A stretch of DNA of 64,000 bases from CAIYRG01 sp963747255. GTDB taxonomy: Bacteria > Pseudomonadota > Alphaproteobacteria > Micropepsales > Micropepsaceae. The translations under genes were made by a program, and so were the position numbers. The notes below the pieces were generated by a model. It had not been told where the DNA came from and ran no database searches. It worked only from the letters and a program-made list of their open reading frames with translations. Positions 46,997 to 55,182 of the stretch are shown here, piece after piece. Numbering within the stretch: position 1 is the stretch's first letter; each line of letters opens with the position of its first letter. The stretch spans positions 558,001 through 622,000 of the forward strand of contig CAVVEG010000017.1 in assembly GCA_963747255.1 (NCBI GenBank). Direction: 5' to 3'.

Positions 46997-48001
46997 ATGG
47001 ACGACAGCAGATCAGACGCTTTAACGGCTGCGACCGATTGGTTGAAAAGCGGACGTAAGGTCGCCCTCGCGACAGTGACTCGCACATGGGGATCCGCGCC
47101 GCGTCCGGAAGGCAGCCAGATGGCAATTCGCGATGACGGCGCGTTCATCGGCTCCGTCTCAGGCGGATGCGTCGAGGGAGCGGTGATCGGCGAAGCGCAA
47201 AATTCTCTTGCCGATGGCAAAGTGCGCAACCTGAAATTCGGCGTCACGAACGAAGACGCCTGGGCAGTTGGCCTTGCCTGCGGCGGCACAATTGAAGTTC
47301 ATGTGGCGCCCCTAGTCGTGCCGCGGCTTCAGTCGGTATTGGCGGAGTTGAAGCAGGTGCGCGACCGCAACCATTCGGTCGTTCTGCTGACCGATCTGGC
47401 GACCGGCGAGAGCATTCTGAAAATGCCCGGCGATGGCGGCGACGATGCACTCGCCGAGGCCGCACGATTGCAGGCTAGGAAAGACCAAAGCACTACCGTC
47501 GCGATCGGAAGACGGAACTGGTTCCTGACGGTTTTCAATCCTCCCCTCGACCTTGCGATCATCGGCGCCGTGCACATCGCGCAGCCATTGGCACGAATGG
47601 CAACGCTCGCCGAATATGCCGTCCGGGTCATTGATCCCCGCTCAGCTTTTGCCACCGAGGAACGGTTTCCCGGGATCGCGCTTTCGCATGAATGGCCGGA
47701 CGAAGCATTCGCCGTAAACCCGCTTGGGCCGCGCAGCGCCATTGTTGCGCTGACGCATGACCCGAAGCTGGACGATCCGGGGCTTTCATCCGCCCTCAGA
47801 AGTCCGGCCTTTTACATTGGGGCGTTGGGTTCCCGCACGACGCACGCAAAACGCCTGGACCGACTGAAGGCGCACGGATTTCGTGACAACGAACTGGCCC
47901 GGATTCATGGGCCGATCGGGCTCGATATTGGCGCCCGTTCTCCCGCCGAGATCGCGATCGCTATTCTGGCGCAGGTAACTTTGGAATTGCGCAAGACATG
48001 A
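46997..48001 (+). CDS. xdhC: XdhC/CoxI family molybdenum-hydroxylase maturation protein
   Basis: XdhC binds the molybdenum cofactor and sulfurates it before insertion into xanthine dehydrogenase-type enzymes. 334 residues: N-terminal VALATVTRTWGSAPRPEGSQMAIRDDGAFIGSVSGGCVEGAVIGEA with the conserved SGGCVEG, then a Rossmann-like NAD-type domain (DLAIIGAVHIAQPLARMA), FYIGALGSRTTHAKRLDRL and IGLDIGARSPAEIAIAILAQ. A TTG three codons upstream is possible; ATG 46997 is preferred. No molybdoenzyme subunits are in the window. Confidence 0.93.
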   Translation: MDDSRSDALTAATDWLKSGRKVALATVTRTWGSAPRPEGSQMAIRDDGAFIGSVSGGCVEGAVIGEAQNSLADGKVRNLKFGVTNEDAWAVGLACGGTIEVHVAPLVVPRLQSVLAELKQVRDRNHSVVLLTDLATGESILKMPGDGGDDALAEAARLQARKDQSTTVAIGRRNWFLTVFNPPLDLAIIGAVHIAQPLARMATLAEYAVRVIDPRSAFATEERFPGIALSHEWPDEAFAVNPLGPRSAIVALTHDPKLDDPGLSSALRSPAFYIGALGSRTTHAKRLDRLKAHGFRDNELARIHGPIGLDIGARSPAEIAIAILAQVTLELRKT

Positions 48002-48005
48002 AAAA

Positions 48006-48038
48006 AGCCGGGCGGTTGGATTGGGGGGCCGCCCGGCT
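48006..48038. repeat. Inverted repeat after xdhC
   Basis: AGCCGGGCGG (48006-48015) and CCGCCCGGCT (48029-48038) pair perfectly around a 13-base loop. The run of A before it (48001-48006) would form a U-tract only on the minus strand, so for the plus-strand xdhC it is not a classic terminator, though it may slow transcription. Confidence 0.6.
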
Positions 48039-48249
48039 CAAGCAGAGTCACGCGCGATGACCGTGACCTCCGATGCCTTAAGAAAACCGCAACACCGTGC
48101 CAGAAATTTCCTGAAAAACAGCGAAAGATCACCGCTCTTTGCCGATTTGCGGCGGATGACATATTTTGAGACAGATGAAACCTTGCGGCTGGTCTGTGAT
48201 CGGAGACTCATAGATGCTGAGTGTGAACTCTCCACAAGGGACGAACCCG

Positions 48250-48978
48250 GTGTCTGAAGCGGGCGTGCAGCCGCACATCCTTGTTGTCGATGATGCGCGT
48301 GACATTCGTGAACCGCTGGTCCGGTATCTGCGCGAAAGCGGCTATCGCGCCTCGGCTGCGGACGGCGCACAGGCGGCGCGGCGTCTGATGCGCACATCGG
48401 CCATCGATCTCGTCATTCTTGACATCATGATGCCGGGGGAAGACGGGCTGTCGCTGTGCCGGTCCATACGGGAGAATTCGGGAATCCCGGTGATCATGTT
48501 GACGGCCCGGGGGGACGAACTCGACCGGATCGTCGGACTGGAAGTCGGCGCAGACGATTATGTTTCCAAACCTTTCAATCCGCGCGAGCTTTTGGCGCGG
48601 GTTGGAGCCGTCCTCCGCCGTACCAACACATTGCCGCCAAGATTGCGCGGCCCGACGGCCGAACGGTATCGGTTCGGGGAATGGACATTCAACGCCGCGC
48701 AGCGCGAGATTGTCGGTCCTGAAGGCTTGGCCCTGCCGCTCTCCAGCGGCGAATTCAAGCTGCTGATGGCTTTTCTCGAACGTCCCAAAGTGGCGCTTTC
48801 GCGCGAACAGCTTCTCGATCTCACCAAGGGCCGCGATGCAGAAGTGTTCGATCGCTCGATCGACAATCAGGTCAGCCGGCTCCGGCGCAAGATCGAAACC
48901 GATCCGAAGAATCCCCGATACATAAAAACCGTATGGGGTGGTGGATACATGTTCACATCGGACGTGGAGATTCTCTGA
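48250..48978 (+). CDS. OmpR/PhoB family response regulator
   Basis: A two-component regulator. Receiver domain HILVVDDARDIREPLVRYLRESGYRASAADGAQAARRLMRTSAIDLVILDIMMPGEDG (phospho-Asp in LDIMMPG), the conserved Lys in ADDYVSKPFNPRELLAR, then a winged-helix trans_reg_C domain with SSGEFKLLMAFLERPKVALSREQLLDLTKG and VSRLRRKIETDPKNPRYIKTVWGGGYMFT. An AAGGGA stretch supports the GTG at 48250; an ATG at 48214 in the same frame has no ribosome site. Its stop overlaps the kinase start (TGATG). Confidence 0.92.
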   Translation: MSEAGVQPHILVVDDARDIREPLVRYLRESGYRASAADGAQAARRLMRTSAIDLVILDIMMPGEDGLSLCRSIRENSGIPVIMLTARGDELDRIVGLEVGADDYVSKPFNPRELLARVGAVLRRTNTLPPRLRGPTAERYRFGEWTFNAAQREIVGPEGLALPLSSGEFKLLMAFLERPKVALSREQLLDLTKGRDAEVFDRSIDNQVSRLRRKIETDPKNPRYIKTVWGGGYMFTSDVEIL

Positions 48979-50363
48979 TGCGGATGTTCCAGACGCTGAG
49001 GTCGCAATTCGTCGCCGTGGTTGCCGCTGCGGTGATTTTGTCAAACCTTTCCGTGGTCGTGATCCTGGAAATCGGCCGCGAAGGAGAACTCCAGACTGCT
49101 CGCATTACAGCCGCGGTTGACCGGATTGCGGCGGTGTTTCGCTATGTGACGACCATTCCGCTAGAGCAGCGAGCTCCGGCGGTCGCCGCGCTCAGCGGCA
49201 ATCTTTTCCATTATTCGATTCAGCCTTCTCCGCCGTTCCCGGAAAAACCGATGACGGACGCAGAACGACAGATGGCTTCCGACCTTTACTCTGGCGAACG
49301 CAGTGCCAATCTCCCGCAGGCGCGCGTGCGCATGATCGAGCAGAATCGTCCCCTGAACGATCAGGGTCCCGTGTTCGAGATTACGCAACCATTTCCGAAC
49401 GGCGACGGATGGTTGACCGCACAGTTTACCGGCCTGCCTGCACCTTCGCCCGCGCCTGCGATTCTGATTGCGGCACTGCTGGGAACAATTCTTACAGGAG
49501 CCGCAGCGGCATGGCTCGCAGGCCGTGTGTCCCGGCCGCTATTGGCGCTCGCCTTTGCGGCCGATGAAGTTGCCCGCGGACGCGTTGCGCCCCGGCTTCC
49601 GGACACCGGTCCGGACGACATCCGGCATGCTGCGAAAGCTTTCAATGAAATGAGCGATCGCGTCACCCGAACACTCGAGAGCCACAGACAACTGCTCTCT
49701 GCCGTGGGGCACGATTTGCGTACACCATTGGCTGCAATGCGGATTACCGCGGAGTTCGTCGAAGACGAGGAAGTCCGCGACCGATTGACCAGGAACCTGG
49801 ACGAACTGCAATCCATGACCGAGGCGGTGTTATCAGCCGCCCGCTCCGGCCCGGGCGAAGAAAAGCGGCGCGTTGATCTCGCAACCCTGATCGAAAGCGT
49901 GTGCGACGATCTGATTGAACTGAACCAGCCGGTTACCGTGAATATCGACGGCCTCGCTCCGTCGAGTTGCCGCCCAAACGAAATACGCCGTGCCGTGCGG
50001 AATCTGATCGAGAATGCGGTTCGTTATGGTGGGGGCGCGCGCGTATCTCTTGAGCGCCGGGATGATTGCTTCATCGTTAATGTCGATGATGATGGACCCG
50101 GTATTCCCGCCAACCGCCTCCAGGAAGTGTTCGAGCCTTTCGTGCGGCTGGAAGAATCACGCAGCAATGTGACTGGAGGTTCGGGTCTGGGACTTACGCT
50201 CGCGCGGGCCATCGCCCAGGAGCATGGGGGCGATATCATTCTCCTTAACCGCATGGCGGAAGGCCAGATCATGGGGTTGCGCGCCTCGCTGCGCCTGCCG
50301 CGCGAAAAACTACGTACCAGAAGCGAGACCGGAACTGCCGTCGCCGAGGCGTTCGCCGGATAA
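48978..50363 (+). CDS. Two-component sensor histidine kinase
   Basis: Partner of the preceding regulator. About 461 residues: first TM helix QFVAVVAAAVILSNLSVVVIL, a periplasmic sensor of about 120 residues, second TM ILIAALLGTILTGAAAAWLAG, a HAMP domain (RPLLALAFAADEVARGRVAPRL), the H-box LLSAVGHDLRTPLAAMRITAEFV, N-box NLIENAVRYGGG, and G-boxes VDDDGPGIPANRL and TGGSGLGLTLARAIAQEHGG. ATG 48978 overlaps the regulator stop by 1 bp. The same operon continues directly into the molybdopterin-binding gene. Intact. Confidence 0.92.
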   Translation: MRMFQTLRSQFVAVVAAAVILSNLSVVVILEIGREGELQTARITAAVDRIAAVFRYVTTIPLEQRAPAVAALSGNLFHYSIQPSPPFPEKPMTDAERQMASDLYSGERSANLPQARVRMIEQNRPLNDQGPVFEITQPFPNGDGWLTAQFTGLPAPSPAPAILIAALLGTILTGAAAAWLAGRVSRPLLALAFAADEVARGRVAPRLPDTGPDDIRHAAKAFNEMSDRVTRTLESHRQLLSAVGHDLRTPLAAMRITAEFVEDEEVRDRLTRNLDELQSMTEAVLSAARSGPGEEKRRVDLATLIESVCDDLIELNQPVTVNIDGLAPSSCRPNEIRRAVRNLIENAVRYGGGARVSLERRDDCFIVNVDDDGPGIPANRLQEVFEPFVRLEESRSNVTGGSGLGLTLARAIAQEHGGDIILLNRMAEGQIMGLRASLRLPREKLRTRSETGTAVAEAFAG

Positions 50364-51972
50364 ATGCTGTTTTCGAGTGTTCCTCCAGACAAAGCTGAAG
50401 GTTGTATTCTGGTCCATGGCTTACGCGCGGGCGGACGGCTTCTGAAAAAGGGCCGCGCGCTCACGAAGACCGATATACGGCAAATTTTCGATGCCGGAAT
50501 TCGCAGCATTACCGTTGCACGTCTCGAAGATGATGATGTGCCCGAAGATGCGGCGGCAGCCCGAATCGCGGCTGTCCTCGCCGGTGAGGGAGCGCGTGTT
50601 GGCGCGGCCTTCACGGGCCGAAGTAATCTTTACGCAGAGAATTCCGGTCTCGTTGTGTTTGATCCGGAAACAATCGATGCCATCAATGGCATCCATGAAT
50701 CGATCACTCTGGCGACCCTTCCGCCTTTCGCCGCCGTCAACCCCGGCGAGATGATCGCAACGGTGAAAATCATTCCGTACGCTGCACCCTCGCATTCCGT
50801 GGAAACGGCTGTTCACCTTGGCGAGCGGGGAATTCGGGTTGCGTCTTTCCGGCGAATGCGGGCGGGACTCATTTCGACATTTCTGGAAGGTCAAAAGCCT
50901 TCCCTGCTGGACAAGAACCGGGTTGCACTCGATGGACGCCTGGGCCCGCTGGGGGGAGAGATCGTTTTCGAGCGCCGCGTGCCGCACAGCATCGAGCCGC
51001 TCTCACAAGCTTTGCGGGAAACGGCAGCGCAGAAGCCGGATGTATTTTTTATCTTTGGTGCGTCTGCCATATCCGATCGTCGCGACATCATCCCGGCCGC
51101 GATTGTCTCCGCGGGCGGAGAGGTTGACCATTTCGGGATGCCGGTTGATCCCGGAAATCTGCTCCTGCTCGCCAGGCTCGAAGGCGTTCCGGCGATCGGA
51201 CTTCCGAGCTGCGCCAGATCGCCAAAGACCAATGGCTTTGACTTCGTCCTGCAGCGCATCTTCGCCGGTGTTCCGGTCGGCGGAAGGGACATCACGCGCA
51301 TGGGGGTGGGCGGACTATTGCAGGAAATTCCGAGCCGGCCCCAGCCGCGCGACGCCGGCAATCCCGCTCTGCGCGCGCCGCGCATTGGCGCTATCGTGCT
51401 CGCCGCAGGCTTGTCCTCGCGCATGGGAACGAACAAGCTGCTTCAGGAATGGCGCGGCAAACCGCTGCTGCGCTGGAGCGCCGAAGCGGCGCTGGCAAGC
51501 GAGGCCAGACCGGTCATTGTCGTCACGGGTCACGACGCGCCAAATGCTGAAGCCGCGTTGCATGGCCTTGACGTCACTTTTGTGCGTAACCCCGGGTATC
51601 GCGAAGGGTTGAGCGGTTCACTGAAGACCGGAGATCTCTGCGCTTCCCGATTCCGCAGAAGGCGCCCTGATCCTGCTGGGCGATATGCCGCAAATTGATT
51701 CAGCATCACTGAACCGGCTCATTGCGGCGTTTTCGCCGCCCGACGGACGCTCCATCTGCGTCGCAGTGCATGACGGCAAACGCGGCAACCCGGTACTCTG
51801 GTCGCGGGCGTATTTCGACGAGATCGCTGCCATCGGTGGCGATATGGGCGCCAGGCAGCTGCTCGAACGCCACGAAGAACAGCTATGCGAAGTGGACGCG
51901 GGCGCCGGCGTGCTGCGCGATATCGATACGCCCGACGCTCTTGCGCAACTTCGCGCGTCCGGCCCGGGATGA
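50364..51972 (+). CDS. Molybdopterin-binding domain/molybdenum cofactor cytidylyltransferase fusion (one frameshift)
   Basis: An N-terminal MoeA/MogA-like molybdopterin-binding domain (EGCILVHGLRAGGRLLKKGRALTKTDI, then FFIFGASAISDRRDIIPAAI and HFGMPVDPGNLLLLARL) is fused to a MocA-type nucleotidyltransferase (IGAIVLAAGLSSRMGTNKLLQEWRGKPLLRW, EGLSGSLKTG). MocA makes the cytidine dinucleotide form of the cofactor for hydroxylases. Near 51640 the frame shifts; ALILLGDMPQIDSASLNRLIAAF and GNPVLWSRAYFDEIAAIGGD continue it to the stop at 51970-51972. About 535 residues. Same strand and close to xdhC and coxG. Confidence 0.87.
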
Positions 51973-52406
51973 GCGATTCCCTTTACGGCAAGCCATTGCT
52001 CCGCCTGGCCGCGGATGCGACAGGCGCAGGGCGGCTCAAGGATTTCGATGCCGAAGGATCAGCCTACAACCCCGCCTGCGGTGACCGCATTTCAGTCACG
52101 CTTCGAACCGGTGATGCGGGGCGAATTGCCGCCATCGGGCATGAGACGCATGCCTGCGTTCTGACACAAGCCTCGGCCTCCATCCTCGGAGCGCACGCCC
52201 CCGGAACGGATGAAGCGATAATACGGGCACTGCGCGAAGACGTTCTCGGGATGCTTCAGGGAGATGGCGCCGTATCGTCGCCGTTTGCGGATTATCAGGT
52301 GCTGAAACCCGCCGCCATTTATCGCAATCGGCATGCATGTGTCCTCCTGCCGATCGATGCCGTGCTGAACGCACTGGAGCAGCGGGGGGCCAAGAGCGCT
52401 CTCTAG
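51969..52406 (+). CDS. IscU/NifU-like iron-sulfur cluster scaffold
   Basis: A 145-residue scaffold of the NifU N-terminal/IscU fold. Three conserved Cys sites are visible: NPACGDRISV, HACVLTQASASILGAHAPG and the C-terminal RNRHACVLLPIDAV. ATG 51969 overlaps the preceding stop by 4 bp, so it is coupled to the molybdenum cytidylyltransferase. Molybdenum hydroxylases also need [2Fe-2S] clusters, so a maturation role fits; inference. Convergent, 4 bp overlap, with clpP. Confidence 0.87.
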   Translation: MSDSLYGKPLLRLAADATGAGRLKDFDAEGSAYNPACGDRISVTLRTGDAGRIAAIGHETHACVLTQASASILGAHAPGTDEAIIRALREDVLGMLQGDGAVSSPFADYQVLKPAAIYRNRHACVLLPIDAVLNALEQRGAKSAL

Positions 52407-53026
52407 ACTTCGTCGGTTCGGCTGACCACACGCGATATGAGGCCGTATGCGACAGCCTCTTCGGCGCCGATCCAGAAATTGCGATCGGTATCCGCGACGA
52501 TCTTCTCGAAAGGCTGACCGGTCTCGCGGGCAATAATGTGATTGATACGCTCGCGCATTTTTATGATTTCTTCGGCTTCGATCGTGATGTCGGACGCCTG
52601 TCCGGAAACGCCGCCCAGCGGTTGATGCAGCAGAAAACGCGTGTTGGGTAGACAAAAGCGGTTCGGCTTTTCGGCGCCGAGGAAAATATGCGCGCCGGCG
52701 CTCGCGACCCAGCCGGTTCCGATCATCTTCACCCGGGGTCCGCAGAACCGGATCATATCATGAATCGTATCGCCGGATTCGACATGGCCGCCCGGTGAGT
52801 TGATGAGTACGCGAATATCTCCGCTTCCTTCGGCGGCGTAAGCGAGCAGCTGACCACAGACCCGCTCTGCGACCTTCATATCAATTTCACCGAAGATCAG
52901 AACGGTCCGCGCCTTGAACAGCGCCATCTGCACCGGGGCCATCGGCTGGTCCGGCTTCATTCCCTCGTTTTCGTTTTTCTCTTTGTCCGGATCGTCATCG
53001 AGCCTGAAAGGCGGAACAATCATCAT
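52403..53026 (-). CDS. clpP: ClpP-like serine protease (paralogue)
   Basis: A 207-residue ClpP homologue. The triad is Ser109 (GTGWVASAGAHIF), His134 (RFLLHQPLGG) and Asp179 (KIVADTDRNFW). The nucleophile motif reads WVASAGA rather than the common AASMGA. An N-terminal acidic leader (RLDDDPDKEKNENEG) replaces the usual first residues. Other conserved parts are INSPGGHVESGDTIHDMI and GAEEAVAYGLISRV. No ClpX or ClpA neighbour, so this is probably an accessory copy. ATG 53026 overlaps the stop of the next gene upstream (ATGA), so the two are coupled. Confidence 0.9.
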   Translation of the reverse strand: MMIVPPFRLDDDPDKEKNENEGMKPDQPMAPVQMALFKARTVLIFGEIDMKVAERVCGQLLAYAAEGSGDIRVLINSPGGHVESGDTIHDMIRFCGPRVKMIGTGWVASAGAHIFLGAEKPNRFCLPNTRFLLHQPLGGVSGQASDITIEAEEIIKMRERINHIIARETGQPFEKIVADTDRNFWIGAEEAVAYGLISRVVSRTDEV

Positions 53027-54381
53027 ACGCTGCGTTCCTGATGTGTGGGTGAAGTGTCGAGTTCGTGAGTGCCGCCGGCGCGGCCACCAAACCATGTCCG
53101 GGGGGCTGGCATTGAACCGAACAGCACAAAGCCCATCGTAACAATGGCAGCGACCAGCGCTAGCAAGGCATAGAGTAGCGGCCGGTCATAAAATGCAACC
53201 GGGCGATATGCCACGCCGGAACTGAAGAATAGCTCGTCGCCACGAAAACTGGCGGAGACATTACCGTCCGGGCTAGACCAACCGCCTTCGGATGCTGGAA
53301 GCAGGATCGCATTTTCTGCTCCCGACAATACAAGGGCGCCATCATTTCCGGCGCGGACCCGGAGATCGCGGCCGGGAAATTTCAAAAATACCAGAGATCG
53401 AAGATCGCTGTCAGGTTCATAAGTTCCGGCGACGGAACGAGCAATCGCTGCGTTCTGCTGAGTGCCCGCAAATGGAGTTGTTGCCGGGCGCGGCGGAAGC
53501 AATACGTCAAAGATAGCGTCATCCAATGTTCGCCAGAGCCGGCCACTGGGGCGCCCCCTCACGACAAGCAGATAGGCCAGCCTGGGATCGGGCGCGATGA
53601 CCAGCCGGACGGAGGACCCCTGTGCAGATCCATCCAGCTGCAAAGCTCGCCAACCATTCCGCCGCATTTCGGGTAATCCGAAACCCCAGCCGGGCCTTGC
53701 CGCAGATTTTTCCAGGGCCTCCACGGATGCATTTTGCAGGATTGCTCCACTCTCGCTGGCGCCTCCATTCACAATGGCATCGAGAAAGCGCTCCAAATCG
53801 GCTATCGACGTTCTGAAAAGGCCATTCTCGATCTGACTGGCGCTCATGCCAAGTGGCCTGAAGATGCGTTCGGAAACCAAATCGCCGGCTGATTTGCCTG
53901 AAATCTTTTCGATCACGCGGACGATCGTGGTCGTATCGCCCCCCTGACCGGTCATCAGATTCGACAGCAAAACACCAGATGGATTGCCGTTGAGCAGAAC
54001 TCCGACATCCTGGTCAGACTTGAGTTGTCCGCTTTCGACAAGCTGCATAATGGCAACCGCGTAAAGTGCGCGCTGAATACCACCCGCCGGAAACTGCGCG
54101 TTATCACCCAATGTTCCGGAACTTGAATGCAAGGGGCGATGCTTGTTCTGCACAACCCTGACGGCAATATCCTGGACCCTCTCGTCGGAGCGCAAACCGC
54201 GCAGCAGGCCGGAGATAAAGTCGCCCGTCCGTTCGATCCCGCTGCGAACCACCGGAATGGAATCGACCTGAACCTTCGAGGTTGGCGCCGCTACGGGGGG
54301 TAAATTCCCGCCGCTTTGGGCCCATGCACAGGGCGCCATGGATAAGCTCAGGATCAATGTCGCGGCCCGGCACAGGCGCAT
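53023..54381 (-). CDS. Beta-lactamase-fold protein lacking catalytic residues
   Basis: A 452-residue exported protein: signal peptide MRLCRAATLILSLSMAPCAWAQ, a beta-lactamase/serine hydrolase (class C-like) fold, and a C-terminal TM segment LLYALLALVAAIVTMGFVLF. Family landmarks are recognisable (SGQLKSDQDVGVLLNG, LLSNLMTGQGG, RPLGMSASQIENGL), but the SxxK motif reads GIQR (residues 101-104) and the usual HGG/KTG stretch reads ALQLDGSAQG. It is therefore probably catalytically inactive. It overlaps clpP by 4 bp, which suggests a joint role at the envelope. Confidence 0.75.
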   Translation of the reverse strand: MRLCRAATLILSLSMAPCAWAQSGGNLPPVAAPTSKVQVDSIPVVRSGIERTGDFISGLLRGLRSDERVQDIAVRVVQNKHRPLHSSSGTLGDNAQFPAGGIQRALYAVAIMQLVESGQLKSDQDVGVLLNGNPSGVLLSNLMTGQGGDTTTIVRVIEKISGKSAGDLVSERIFRPLGMSASQIENGLFRTSIADLERFLDAIVNGGASESGAILQNASVEALEKSAARPGWGFGLPEMRRNGWRALQLDGSAQGSSVRLVIAPDPRLAYLLVVRGRPSGRLWRTLDDAIFDVLLPPRPATTPFAGTQQNAAIARSVAGTYEPDSDLRSLVFLKFPGRDLRVRAGNDGALVLSGAENAILLPASEGGWSSPDGNVSASFRGDELFFSSGVAYRPVAFYDRPLLYALLALVAAIVTMGFVLFGSMPAPRTWFGGRAGGTHELDTSPTHQERSV

Positions 54382-54483
54382 CGAAAGTAATGCTGGATGT
54401 TTGGCTACGACCGCAAGCTAGCACGAGCCTGCCGCAACTTCACAGCGCGAAGGCATTAATTCCCGGCAACTGCGAAGCTCAAA

Positions 54484-55182
54484 TCAGTCGGCGATACGAA
54501 GCCGGTAACCTACGCCCTGTTCGGTTTGAATGTGTTCGGGCCGTTCAGGATCGTGCTCGATCTTATGTCTCAGCGCCCGGATGTAGATGCGCAGATACTG
54601 GATGTCGGCCTCACTACCCCAAACTTCCTTCAACAACGTCTTATGCGTGACCACCTTCCCGGCATTGAGTACAAGCATGCGCAGCAAGTCGTATTCGCGC
54701 GGCGAGAATTTCACTTCCTTGCCTGAAACCTTGACCACGCGTCGCACGAGATCCACTTCAAGATCGCCGCTTTGGAAGACGGGCTGCTCGCCGCGACTTT
54801 GCATTTTGTGGCGCAGGCCCGCACGAACGCGCGCCAACAGTTCGTCCATGCCGAAAGGTTTCGTGATGTAGTCGTCGGCGCCCATGTCGAGCGCATTGAC
54901 TTTTCCCTGCTCATCCGCCCGGCTGGAAAGGACAAGAATGGGGGCCGTAGAACCCGCCTGGCGCATGCGCCCGATGATCTCCGCGCCATCCATATCGGGT
55001 AAGCCCAGATCGAGCACCACGAGATCCACGTGATGCCGCCGAAGCTGGTCGAGCGCAGATTTTCCATCCTCTGCTTCGAGAAGCTGAAAGCCCTGCGCGG
55101 ACAGGCTGGTGCGCAGAAAGCGGCGGATTGCCACTTCGTCATCCACAATCAGGATATGTTGCAGCGAAGACCCGGCGCTCAT
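54484..55182 (-). CDS. kdpE: KdpE response regulator
   Basis: Activates kdpFABC under potassium limitation. 232 residues: receiver (ILIVDDEVAIRRFLRTSLSAQGF, phospho-Asp in VVLDLGLPDMDG, Lys in TKPFGMDELLARVRAGLRH), then an OmpR-type winged helix (KVSGKEVKFSPREYDLLRMLVLNAGKVVTHKTLLKEVWG, IRALRHKIEHDPERPEHIQTEQGVGYRL). The start overlaps the kdpD stop by 4 bp. Intact. Confidence 0.96.
   Translation of the reverse strand: MSAGSSLQHILIVDDEVAIRRFLRTSLSAQGFQLLEAEDGKSALDQLRRHHVDLVVLDLGLPDMDGAEIIGRMRQAGSTAPILVLSSRADEQGKVNALDMGADDYITKPFGMDELLARVRAGLRHKMQSRGEQPVFQSGDLEVDLVRRVVKVSGKEVKFSPREYDLLRMLVLNAGKVVTHKTLLKEVWGSEADIQYLRIYIRALRHKIEHDPERPEHIQTEQGVGYRLRIAD

Noticed and set aside
48006..48038. Hairpin as terminator for xdhC
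   Set aside because: No T-run after it on the plus strand; reported only as an inverted repeat.
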